Of a DNA stretch of 64,000 nucleotides, positions 53,733 through 62,545 are shown in pieces (position 1 is the stretch's first letter; every line of letters begins with the position of its first letter). The stretch is from Thermoproteota archaeon (lineage in GTDB: Archaea > Thermoproteota > Methanomethylicia > Methanomethylicales > Methanomethylicaceae). The stretch is from positions 1 to 64,000 of the forward strand of contig JAJHRG010000003.1 of the NCBI GenBank assembly GCA_020832905.1, in the 5' to 3' direction. The notes below the pieces were generated by a model. It was not told the DNA's origin, ran no database searches, and saw nothing but the letters and a program-made list of their open reading frames with translations. Both the position numbers and the translations under genes were made by a program.

Positions 53733-54494
53733 ATGAAGTGTTCTCTTTGTGGTAGTGAACAATTAATATCAGATAAAGGAGAACTTATATGTAGAAATTG
53801 TGGTTTAGTAATTGAGGATCATTCATGTGATTTCTATCGTTATCATCTTATTAAAAATAATGATGAAATAATAAAAAATAAAAAAGAAGAAAGAGTAAAA
53901 GTAATAAGATTAAAGAAATTAGCTCTTATAAGTAGAGGTTATGAAGAAAGAGTTTTAAGAACTGCTATAAATGAGCTTAATAGATTAGTTTCTAAACTAA
54001 ATATTCCTAATTTTATAAAAGATGAAGCTCTTACTATATTCAAAAAAGTAAGAAAAATAAAAAAGAGACTTCCAATAAAAGCTACAATAGTTGCATCACT
54101 TTATGTTGCATGTAAAATTAATGGAATACCAAGAACTTTAGATGAAATGATTGATTCATGTGATAAAAAAGATGTATGGAGAGTATATAAATATATCATA
54201 ATGAATAAAATAGTAAAAAATACATTAATGGAACCTGAAGCATATCTATCAAAAATATGTAGTAGTGTAGGTGCAGATGAAGAAGTATTTAAGAAAAGCT
54301 TAGAAATAATAAGAAAAACAAAAGAATATGGTTTATTAAATGGTAGAGTTCCATATAAATTTGCAGCTGCAGTAGTTTATTATGCTGCATTAATACTAGG
54401 AAGAAAATTAAGTCAAAGTAAAATTGCAAAAAGTACTCATGTATCAGAAGTCACAATAAGAAATATTGTTAGAAAGATATCATCAATTATTTAA
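53733..54494 (+). CDS. TFB-type transcription initiation factor, shortened linker
   Basis: 253 residues. The zinc ribbon uses Cys3, Cys6, Cys20 and Cys23. Two cyclin folds follow (from about 65, with LPIKATIVASLYVACKINGIPRTL, and from about 160, with GRVPYKFAAAVVYYAALILGRKLSQ and a final VSEVTIRNIVRKI helix). TFB recruits RNA polymerase to TBP-bound promoters. The segment between ribbon and core is about 40 residues, shorter than in usual TFB (~300 residues), and I do not see the conserved B-reader. It may be a specialised paralogue. The gene is probably leaderless behind an ACTTAAAAA element. Confidence 0.88.
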   Translation: MKCSLCGSEQLISDKGELICRNCGLVIEDHSCDFYRYHLIKNNDEIIKNKKEERVKVIRLKKLALISRGYEERVLRTAINELNRLVSKLNIPNFIKDEALTIFKKVRKIKKRLPIKATIVASLYVACKINGIPRTLDEMIDSCDKKDVWRVYKYIIMNKIVKNTLMEPEAYLSKICSSVGADEEVFKKSLEIIRKTKEYGLLNGRVPYKFAAAVVYYAALILGRKLSQSKIAKSTHVSEVTIRNIVRKISSII

Positions 54495-56011
54495 ACTCCA
54501 AATTTTTTTAATACTTCAGGTATTTTATTAATAATATCTCTTGCAGTATAATGATAACCAATTTCACTTGCTAATAAATCACCTATATATGAATTTAAAA
54601 AAGATGCTGCAACTGCTGCTCTAAATGGCTCTATACCTTTACTTAAGAAACCTCCAACTATTCCAGCTAATACATCTCCAGTTCCTCCAACTGTCATTCC
54701 AGGATTTCCTATAGTTTTTATTTTTACTTTCTTTCCATTAGTAATTATATCATAATGTGCTTTTAGTAATATTACTGCATTAAGCTTTTGTGCCCATTTT
54801 TTTACAATTTCTATTCTTTTTCTCCATCCTTCATCTCTTTCTTCTGGTAATTTTTCCTTAGTTAAAATATAAAATTCACCTGCATGAGGTGTTAAAATTG
54901 CTTTACTAAATGATATTTCATAATTACTTAATGCTTTTATAGCATCAGCGTCTATAACTACTGGTTTTCCTATTTCATTTAAATATTTAATAAATTCTCT
55001 TACTGTTATAATTGTAGCATCTTCAGTTCCTAATCCCATTCCAATTATAATAGCATCTACTTTTTTTGCTTCTTCTTTTAATAATTCTATAGAATCCATA
55101 TCTAAAATATATTTTGAAGGTAGTGGTTGTACAATTAAATCAGGAGAATATGATCTAATAGCATTAGCAATACAATAAGGTACTGCAATTATTGAAAGAT
55201 CAATACCAGTTCTTAAAGCAGCTAAAGCTGCTAAAGCAGGAGCACCAGAATATCTATGAGAACCTCCAACTACTAATACTCTTCCATTTTCTCCTTTATG
55301 TGAATAAATATCTCTTGGTTTATATGCAAGCTTTAAATCTCCAGGTCCTGCAAATAATTCAAGTTCAGGTGGAATACCTATACTAATAACATCTATATCT
55401 CCTACAAATGATTTTGCTTCTTCACTTAATAAACATGATTTTAATTTATGATGTGTTACAGTAAGATTAGCTTTAAATGTAAATTTTGATGGCTTTCCAG
55501 TAATAGGATCAATTCCTGTTGGAATATCTATGGCAACTTTAAATGCTTTTGATTTATTACAAAGCTCAATAGCAGTTCTTATAGGCTCTTTTGGCTCACC
55601 TCTTGCACCTGTTCCAAGCATTGCATCTATAATAATATCTGCATTTTCAAATAATTCTACTAAATTACTTAAATCATTAGTACAATAAATTTTTATGAAT
55701 TTTTCTAAAATGAAATAATTTTTTCTTGCTTCTTCAGTAGAAATATTTTCAGGCTTAGATAATAATATTACATTTACTATTGCTCCATGGTATAATAAAT
55801 GTCTTGCAGCAACAAAACCATCTCCTCCTTTATTTCCAGTATATGCAATAATCAAAACTTTTTTCCCTTTAACATTCATTCTTTTTAATATAGAATCAAC
55901 AACACCTTTTCCTGCATTTTCCATTAACTGAATTCTTGAAATTCCAAAAAATTCTGCATTTTCATCTAATGCTCTAATATCATCAATATCTATAATATTT
56001 ATTTCTTCCAT
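54491..56011 (-). CDS. nnr: Bifunctional NAD(P)H-hydrate epimerase/ADP-dependent dehydratase
   Basis: 506 residues. The N-terminal YjeF_N epimerase (1 to ~215) has AYTGNKGGDGFVAARHL and MLGTGARGEP. The C-terminal ribokinase-like dehydratase has GSHRYSGAPALAALAALRTG, TPHAGEF and the NPGMTVGGTGDVLAGIVGG active site near residue 440. It repairs hydrated NAD(P)H formed by heat or GAPDH. The fused form is common in prokaryotes. The stop overlaps the TFB gene by four bases. Confidence 0.95.
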   Translation of the reverse strand: MEEINIIDIDDIRALDENAEFFGISRIQLMENAGKGVVDSILKRMNVKGKKVLIIAYTGNKGGDGFVAARHLLYHGAIVNVILLSKPENISTEEARKNYFILEKFIKIYCTNDLSNLVELFENADIIIDAMLGTGARGEPKEPIRTAIELCNKSKAFKVAIDIPTGIDPITGKPSKFTFKANLTVTHHKLKSCLLSEEAKSFVGDIDVISIGIPPELELFAGPGDLKLAYKPRDIYSHKGENGRVLVVGGSHRYSGAPALAALAALRTGIDLSIIAVPYCIANAIRSYSPDLIVQPLPSKYILDMDSIELLKEEAKKVDAIIIGMGLGTEDATIITVREFIKYLNEIGKPVVIDADAIKALSNYEISFSKAILTPHAGEFYILTKEKLPEERDEGWRKRIEIVKKWAQKLNAVILLKAHYDIITNGKKVKIKTIGNPGMTVGGTGDVLAGIVGGFLSKGIEPFRAAVAASFLNSYIGDLLASEIGYHYTARDIINKIPEVLKKFGV

Positions 56012-56060
56012 ATATTTTAATAAGAAATTTTTTATCTAAAATTTTTTATTAAAAATAATT

Positions 56061-57404
56061 ATGCCAATTTGTCCAATAGATACTGGAAGATATGGAAGTG
56101 AAGAAATAAGAAGAATATTTGATGAAAATTATAGACTTCAAAAAATGCTTGATGTTGAAGCAACTTTAGCTGAAGTTTTAGCTGAATTTGGAGAAATTCC
56201 AAAAGAAGCAGCTGAAGAAATAAAAAGAAAAGCAAAAATTGATTTTGTTACTATAGAAAAAGTAAAACAAAAAGAAAAGAAAATACATCATGATATAATG
56301 GCAATGGTTGAAGTTTTAGCTGAAGAATGTGGAAAATATGGAAAATATGTTCATTGGGGTGCTACAAGTTATGATATTGTAGATACATCATGGGCTTTAA
56401 TAATTAAAGAAGCAATTTCAATTATTGAAAATAAATTAAGAAATTTTAGAGATAAATTATGTGATTTAGCTATAAAAAATAAAAAATTAATAATGGTTGG
56501 AAGAACACATGGACAACATGCTTTACCAATTACTCTTGGATTTAAAATAGCAGTTTATGCAGCTGAAATAGGAAGAAGTTTAGAAAGATTAAATGAAATT
56601 AAGAAAAGAGTTCTTGTTGGAAAAATGAGTGGTGCAGTTGGAACAATGGCAAGTTTTGGAGATAAAGGAATTGAAATAGAGAAAAAAGTAATGGAAAAAC
56701 TTGGATTAAGAGAAGCTGAAATTTCTACACAAATAATATGTAGAGATAGAATTGCTGAATTAATATGTTGGGCAGGAATATTAGCATCTAGTCTTGATAG
56801 AATTGCTACTGAAATAAGAAATTTACAGAGAACAGAAATTCTTGAGATTGCAGAAGGATTTGGAAAAGAACAAGTTGGAAGTAGTACAATGCCTCATAAA
56901 CAAAATCCTGTAGATTGTGAAAAAGTATGTGGATTAGCTAAAGTAATAAGAGGATTTTTAATTACTGCACTTGAAAATATACCATTATGGCATGAAAGAG
57001 ATTTAACAAATTCAAGTAGTGAAAGATTCATTATTCCATTAACTTTTATAATATTAGATGAAATGATTGAAACAATGAATAGAGTTATTGAAAATATAAG
57101 AATATTTCCTGAAAATATGAAAAGAAATTTAGAAATAACAAAAGGAGCAATATTATCAGAAGCAATTATGATGGCATTAGCAAGAAAAGGATTAGGAAGA
57201 CAAAAAGCACATGAAATTTTGAGAAAATTATCAATGAAAGCATTTAATGAAGGAAAATCACTAAAAGAAGTAATTAAAGAAGATGAATTAGTAATGAAAT
57301 ATCTTTCTGAAAAAGAAATAGATGAGCTTATGAAGCCTGAAAACTATTTAGGAAAAGTAGAAGAGCTTATTGATAGAGCTGTGAAATATGCAAAAAGTAC
57401 TTGA
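56061..57404 (+). CDS. purB: Adenylosuccinate lyase
   Basis: 447 residues of the fumarase/aspartase superfamily. VHWGATSYDIVDT and GRTHGQHALP carry the active-site residues, and the signature GSSTMPHKQNPVDCEK lies near residue 275. It acts twice in purine synthesis, on SAICAR and adenylosuccinate. The motif MPHKQNPV fits PurB better than argininosuccinate lyase. Its 3' end overlaps the next MFS gene by 17 bases. Confidence 0.95.
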   Translation: MPICPIDTGRYGSEEIRRIFDENYRLQKMLDVEATLAEVLAEFGEIPKEAAEEIKRKAKIDFVTIEKVKQKEKKIHHDIMAMVEVLAEECGKYGKYVHWGATSYDIVDTSWALIIKEAISIIENKLRNFRDKLCDLAIKNKKLIMVGRTHGQHALPITLGFKIAVYAAEIGRSLERLNEIKKRVLVGKMSGAVGTMASFGDKGIEIEKKVMEKLGLREAEISTQIICRDRIAELICWAGILASSLDRIATEIRNLQRTEILEIAEGFGKEQVGSSTMPHKQNPVDCEKVCGLAKVIRGFLITALENIPLWHERDLTNSSSERFIIPLTFIILDEMIETMNRVIENIRIFPENMKRNLEITKGAILSEAIMMALARKGLGRQKAHEILRKLSMKAFNEGKSLKEVIKEDELVMKYLSEKEIDELMKPENYLGKVEELIDRAVKYAKST

Positions 57405-58539
57405 AAGAATTGGTATTTCTTCTACTGTATTATTTCTTGGAATTGTAAGCTTCTTTACTGATATAAGTACTGAAATAGTTCTTGCAATTTTACCATTATT
57501 TTTAGTATATCAAATAGGAGTAACTGCAGATATAATTGGAGTAATAGAAGGAGCTGCAGAAAGTATATCATCTATTTTTAAAAGTATTTCAGGATATATA
57601 TCAGATAAAATAGGAAAAAGAAAAAAAATAGTAGTTATAGGCTATGGAATTTCAAATATAATAAAACCATTTTTAGGAATTTCTTATGATTGGCTTCATG
57701 TATTAATCATTAGAATTACTGATAGAATAGGAAAGGGAATTAGAACACCATCAAGAGATGCAATTATTGCTGAAAGTACAGTTGAGAATAAAATTGGAAG
57801 AGCATTTGGAATACATAGAACACTAGATCAATTAGGAGCAGTTATTGGACCACTATTAGCTTTTCCTTTATTAGCAATTTTAGGATATAGAGGAACATTC
57901 TTTTTTACAGCTATTCCTGGAATTATTGCAATATTAATATTAATAATATTTGTAAAAGAACCTAAGATTATAACTAAGACTATAGCTAAAAAAGAAAAAT
58001 TTCATTTAAATAAAAAATTTATAAAATATTTATTTTCAGTTGGTTTTTACTCTATTGGAGCAATTAGTTATGCTTTTATAATGTTAAGAGCAATAGAAAT
58101 TGGTATAGCAGAAGAAATTATTCCTTTATTATATGCAATAATTCAAATTTTTCATGTAATAACTGGAATACCTGCTGGAGAACTTTCTGATAGAATTGGT
58201 AGAAGAAAAACACTTCAATTAGGATATTTATTTCTTTTAATATCCTTTATGATAATAGCTTTTACTAATAATATACTTGGAATTTTATTAGGAGTAATAA
58301 TGTTTGGTCTTCATCAAGGAATTGTAGAAACTTCACAAAGAGCATTAATACCAAGTCTAATTAGTAATGAACATAAAGCAACTGCATATGGAATTTATAA
58401 TATGATATTAGGGATATTAACATTACCAACAAATATTATTGCTGGTATTTTATTTACTATGAAAAGCTCTTATGCATTTTACTATGGAATATTCTTTATA
58501 ACTATAGCCATTATATTATTACAATTTATAGAGAAATAG
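57388..58539 (+). CDS. MFS transporter
   Basis: 383 residues, about eleven or twelve membrane segments. SGYISDKIGKRKKIVVIGY and AGELSDRIGRRKTLQLGY are loop motifs, RITDRIGKGIRTPSRDAIIAE is the well-conserved segment of a bacterial and archaeal MFS branch of unknown substrate, and LDQLGAVIGPLLAF follows. It starts inside purB (17-base overlap), so it is translated from the purB mRNA. The 3' end overlaps the convergent Mrp gene by 14 bases. Confidence 0.86.
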   Translation: MQKVLERIGISSTVLFLGIVSFFTDISTEIVLAILPLFLVYQIGVTADIIGVIEGAAESISSIFKSISGYISDKIGKRKKIVVIGYGISNIIKPFLGISYDWLHVLIIRITDRIGKGIRTPSRDAIIAESTVENKIGRAFGIHRTLDQLGAVIGPLLAFPLLAILGYRGTFFFTAIPGIIAILILIIFVKEPKIITKTIAKKEKFHLNKKFIKYLFSVGFYSIGAISYAFIMLRAIEIGIAEEIIPLLYAIIQIFHVITGIPAGELSDRIGRRKTLQLGYLFLLISFMIIAFTNNILGILLGVIMFGLHQGIVETSQRALIPSLISNEHKATAYGIYNMILGILTLPTNIIAGILFTMKSSYAFYYGIFFITIAIILLQFIEK

Positions 58540-59566
58540 TCTCTATGATTTCTTTTAATATTGAGAAGATTTCTTTATTTTCATAATCTTCAATAATACC
58601 TTTATCACATGCAATAGTAAGCTTTGGATCTATTGGTATTGATCCAAGGAATTTAGTATTTATTTTTTCTGCAATTATTTTTCCTTTTGATTCTCCAAAA
58701 ATACTTATTTTTTCTCCACATTTAGGACAAGTAATATATGACATATTTTCAATTACTCCTAATATTGGAATACCAAGAGATATAGACATATTCATAGCTT
58801 TTGCTACTATTGTTCCTACAAGTTCTTGTGGTGATGTAACTATAATAACACCATCTAAAGGAAGAATTTGCATTACTGTTAATTGAGCATCACTTGTTCC
58901 AGGTGGTAAATCTATAAGTAAATAATCTAATTCTCCCCAATCTACATCAGTATAAAACTGTCTTATAGCACTACTTATAAGTGGTCCTCTCCATATAACT
59001 GGAGATTCTTCATCTAGAAGAATTAAATTCATTGATATAATTTTTATTCCTTTTTTTGATTTTGGTGGTATAATTTTTCCTTCAACTATAAATGGTGTTA
59101 CTTTTACTCCAAATATTTTTGAAATACTTGATCCAGTAATATCAGCATCTAGTATTCCAACTTTATATCCCATATTTGCTAATGTTACTGCTATTAATGA
59201 AGTTATAGATGATTTTCCTACACCTCCTTTTCCTGATAAAATAGCAATAATTCTTTTAATATTCATTTTTGGAAGTTTTCTTATTCTTATTTTACTTAGT
59301 AATTTTTTAGCTTCTTCTTCAGGCATTACTTCTGTTATTATTTCAATATTATTTACTCCTTGTATTTCTTTTAAATTTGATAATATATCTTCTTTAATTT
59401 TATCTAATAATGGACATGATGGTGAAGTTAAAGCTAATACTATTTTTATATTATTATTTTCATCAATAGAAATATTTCTTACCATATTTGCATCAATAAT
59501 ACTCATACCAAGTTCTGGATCCATTACTTTTTTTAGCTTATTAATGATTTCTTCTTTATTAATCAT
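58526..59566 (-). CDS. Mrp/NBP35-type Fe-S cluster carrier with MIP18 domain
   Basis: 346 residues. Residues 1 to ~75 form a DUF59/MIP18 domain (MDPELGMSIIDANMV, TSPSCPL). The P-loop ATPase follows with ILSGKGGVGKSS, a deviant Walker A, then WGELDYLLIDLPPGTSDAQLT and TCPKCGEKISIFG, whose CxxC binds the bridging cluster. It assembles and transfers [4Fe-4S] clusters, a need here given the many Fe-S enzymes. It is a single gene on its strand. Confidence 0.93.
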   Translation of the reverse strand: MINKEEIINKLKKVMDPELGMSIIDANMVRNISIDENNNIKIVLALTSPSCPLLDKIKEDILSNLKEIQGVNNIEIITEVMPEEEAKKLLSKIRIRKLPKMNIKRIIAILSGKGGVGKSSITSLIAVTLANMGYKVGILDADITGSSISKIFGVKVTPFIVEGKIIPPKSKKGIKIISMNLILLDEESPVIWRGPLISSAIRQFYTDVDWGELDYLLIDLPPGTSDAQLTVMQILPLDGVIIVTSPQELVGTIVAKAMNMSISLGIPILGVIENMSYITCPKCGEKISIFGESKGKIIAEKINTKFLGSIPIDPKLTIACDKGIIEDYENKEIFSILKEIIETISL

Positions 59567-59603
59567 AAAAAGAATTATTTAAAGAGTTATTTATATTACT
59601 TTT

Positions 59604-60563
59604 TTAGTCTTCTTCTTTTAATCCTTCTTCTGATAGTAATATTGGAATAACTTTTCCTCCTATAGATTCTATGGCATTACAAATGTTATTTTTTATACTC
59701 TCATTATTTGGACATAATGCTATTATACAACCTCCACCTCCTGCACCAGTAAGTTTTGCACCTAAAGCTCCTGCTTTTCTTGCTAAATAAACCATATCAT
59801 TTAATTCCTTATTTGATACTCCTAAAGAATCTAAAAGTCCATGATTTATATTCATTAATAATCCAATTTTTTCTATGTTTTTTTCTAATATTGCTTTTTT
59901 TCCTTCTTCTACTATTAATCCTATTGTCTCCATAATTTTTTCAATAATTTCTTTATTTTCATTCATAAGAGATTTAACTTTATTTACCATATATGCAGTA
60001 TTATATTCTCTTTTTATATATCCTAAAATAAATGGAATTTCATAATCTATCTTTATTTTCTCAATAGTAACATTAGGCTTTATATACATAGTACCTCCAA
60101 AAGTTGAAATTGTAGTATCCATTATACTTGCTATTCCTTGTACTTCTAATTCAACCTTATGACCAAGTTTTGCAATTTCACTTATACTTATATTATAATC
60201 TATTATTCTTGAATATGCTGCAATAGTTGCAATAGAAACTGCTGCTGATGTTCCAAGTCCTGCACTAATTGGCATTTCTGAGTTTATAATAATATTTACT
60301 CCTTTTTTTCTTCCAGTATATTTTGATAATATTTCAATTGCTTTAATAATATATATTAGTGATCCTTTATAGTTACTTATTTCATTAATTGAAATAAAAT
60401 CTGATGATAAATCTGATATTATTTTTATAAAATCATCATCTCTTTTCTCCATTGATACATATACTCTTTTATTAATAGCACTTACAATAGCTGGTCTTCC
60501 ATATACAATTGCATGTTCTCCAAATAAAGTAATCTTTCCAGGTGAAGAAAACTTTACCTTCAT
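59604..60563 (-). CDS. mvk: Mevalonate kinase
   Basis: 319 residues, GHMP kinase. SSPGKITLFGEHAIVYGRPAIV is the mevalonate kinase N-terminal signature, PISAGLGTSAAVSIA the ATP loop, and KLTGAGGGGCIIALCP the C-terminal motif. It phosphorylates mevalonate for archaeal isoprenoid lipids. Its start overlaps the end of the DUF39 gene by four bases, an unexpected pairing of lipid and sulfur genes on one transcript. Confidence 0.94.
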   Translation of the reverse strand: MKVKFSSPGKITLFGEHAIVYGRPAIVSAINKRVYVSMEKRDDDFIKIISDLSSDFISINEISNYKGSLIYIIKAIEILSKYTGRKKGVNIIINSEMPISAGLGTSAAVSIATIAAYSRIIDYNISISEIAKLGHKVELEVQGIASIMDTTISTFGGTMYIKPNVTIEKIKIDYEIPFILGYIKREYNTAYMVNKVKSLMNENKEIIEKIMETIGLIVEEGKKAILEKNIEKIGLLMNINHGLLDSLGVSNKELNDMVYLARKAGALGAKLTGAGGGGCIIALCPNNESIKNNICNAIESIGGKVIPILLSEEGLKEED

Positions 60564-61810
60564 ATTAAGATTTTATCTGAAGGCTCATTTAAATAAAATT
60601 CTCCTTTTTCTATAATAGATTTTAAATAATTAGCAAGAATTTCTGCTTTTTTTAAGCATGATAATCTTGATGATATAGGAATTTCTATATCTTTAAATTT
60701 TATTTTTCCTAAATTTGCTTTAAATGCTCCATTTGGACATAACCATGTACATGTTCCACATTCAAAACATAATGATTTATTAACTACTTTATTATTAAAT
60801 GCTCTAGTTGGACAAAGTAAAGAAACTGGACATGGATCTATTTTACAATTTTTACATATATCTTCATAATGTTTTATTTCTATATCAGTTCCTTGCCATA
60901 CATTTGCATAATTAGAATAATCAATTATACTTCTATCATATACATCAGCTATTGGTAAAATTATTTCTTCATCTGTTTTCTTAACATTACTTAATATTTC
61001 TTCATTTAATACTGGAATAGGAATAGCAATAGTATTATAAATTTCAGGTCCAAAAGAAGTAATAAACTGACCAATAAAATAAGATGACATTCCCTTTATA
61101 TTAGCACATAAAGATAAATTTGGTCTTTCTTTTACTGATCTTGTTCCAGTTCCTATAACATAACCAATAGCTTTATTTACTAGTATTTTACTTCCTATTC
61201 CAATAGTTTTAAATAATGGATCTTTTTCTAGCGGATTTAACTCTCCACATCCTGAAACTGTAATCATATTTTTCTTCATTGGAATTACAGAAAATATAGT
61301 TCTTATCGATTCTTCTCTTGGATTTATAAATGCCATATAATTCTTATAACAAGATCTTGTAGTAATTAATTTAGCATAAATCATTTCATCTAGCTTAATT
61401 TTACTCTCAATTTCCTTTCCCTCAATACTTTTAACATATACATCAATATATTTTCCATCTATTAAATCCTTTATTAATTCTCCTCCTCCATATTTTTCAT
61501 TATAAATACTTACACTTGGTCCATAAAGTATTACATCAATATATCCAATTCTTTCATTTGGACAAGGTCCAGGAAATACTGGAATTCCATTCATTAAGAC
61601 TTCTTTTGCTTTTATAAAAACTCCTTTTTCTGCCACTTTAAATGAAAATACCGCCATTGTTCCACTCATAATTCCACATGTTGCTGTAGTAACAACATCA
61701 ACATCCTTAATTTTTTCTCCTTTTCTTATCATATTACAAAGTTCTTTTGCTGTAAGAACAACAACTTCTCCTTTTCTTATTTTTTCATTAATTTCTTTTA
61801 TTGTCTTCAA
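60560..61810 (-). CDS. DUF39/COG1900 homocysteine biosynthesis protein with ferredoxin domain
   Basis: 416 residues. The DUF39 domain (residues 1 to ~335) includes VTTATCGIMSGTMAVFS with a conserved cysteine, and SGCGELNPLEKDPLFKTIG. The C-terminus has two [4Fe-4S] motifs (CKNCKIDPCPVSLLCP and CFECGTCTWLCP). The architecture equals the 'methanogenesis marker 16' family; the homologous system in Methanosarcina turns aspartate semialdehyde and sulfide into homocysteine. The start is TTG 61810 with GGTGAT three bases upstream; no ATG is available. It is divergent from its usual partner UPF0280. Confidence 0.87.
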   Translation of the reverse strand: MKTIKEINEKIRKGEVVVLTAKELCNMIRKGEKIKDVDVVTTATCGIMSGTMAVFSFKVAEKGVFIKAKEVLMNGIPVFPGPCPNERIGYIDVILYGPSVSIYNEKYGGGELIKDLIDGKYIDVYVKSIEGKEIESKIKLDEMIYAKLITTRSCYKNYMAFINPREESIRTIFSVIPMKKNMITVSGCGELNPLEKDPLFKTIGIGSKILVNKAIGYVIGTGTRSVKERPNLSLCANIKGMSSYFIGQFITSFGPEIYNTIAIPIPVLNEEILSNVKKTDEEIILPIADVYDRSIIDYSNYANVWQGTDIEIKHYEDICKNCKIDPCPVSLLCPTRAFNNKVVNKSLCFECGTCTWLCPNGAFKANLGKIKFKDIEIPISSRLSCLKKAEILANYLKSIIEKGEFYLNEPSDKILI

Positions 61811-61851
61811 TTAATCACCCTTAAATATCTTCTATGTTCATATATATTATA

Positions 61852-62532
61852 ATGAAGTACAGATATAAAATTGGTGAATCAAGAGGAATAATAATTTGTG
61901 ATAATTTAAAAGGTATAAAAGCAGCTATAAACTCTATTAGAGAAAATAGAAAATTACTAAAAAAGTACATAATAAAAAATCCTATTTTTGAAATTGCTTT
62001 AAATCCAATTGAAGTAGAAGAAAATGCTCCTATTGTTGTTAAAAAAATGGTAGATGTAACAAAAAAATTAGGTATAGGTCCAATGGCAGCAGTAGCAGGA
62101 GTTTTAGCTGATTTAGCTTTAGAAGCTGCTATGAATGAAAATTCAAAATATATTTTAATTGAAAATGGAGGAGAAATTGCTATTAATGGAAATCATGAAT
62201 TTAAAGTTGGAATTAAAGTAGGAAATTCAATTATTTTTAGATTAAAAATAAGACCTTGTGATATGCCTATTGGAATAGCTACAAGCTCAGGAAAATATGG
62301 TCATGCATTAAGCTTTGGAATTGCAGATTCAGTAACAATAATAGCAGATAATGCTAGTATAGCTGATGCTGTTGCTACAACTGTATGTAATTATACTAGA
62401 GGAAAAAATCCTCTAGAAAATGGATTATTAAAAGCTAAAGAAATAGCTAAGAATATAAAAGAAGTAAGAGGAGTAATAATAATGGTTAATGAGGAAATAG
62501 GAATTTATGGAAAAATTCCTGAAATTATATAA
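61852..62532 (+). CDS. UPF0280/COG2122 ApbE-like homocysteine biosynthesis partner
   Basis: About 226 residues from Met at 61852 (a longer frame begins at 61834). GPMAAVAGVLADLALEAAM, LIENGGEIAING and IATSSGKYGHALSFGIADSVTIIA are family signatures and recall the ApbE flavin transferase fold. Comparative work on anaerobes grouped this family with DUF39 proteins in homocysteine formation. The neighbouring divergent DUF39 gene agrees. There is no ribosome binding site, consistent with a leaderless message. The gene overlaps the upstream reading of tldE only if that gene used its longer start. Confidence 0.86.
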   Translation: MKYRYKIGESRGIIICDNLKGIKAAINSIRENRKLLKKYIIKNPIFEIALNPIEVEENAPIVVKKMVDVTKKLGIGPMAAVAGVLADLALEAAMNENSKYILIENGGEIAINGNHEFKVGIKVGNSIIFRLKIRPCDMPIGIATSSGKYGHALSFGIADSVTIIADNASIADAVATTVCNYTRGKNPLENGLLKAKEIAKNIKEVRGVIIMVNEEIGIYGKIPEII

Positions 62533-62545
62533 AGCTGGTGAAAAA

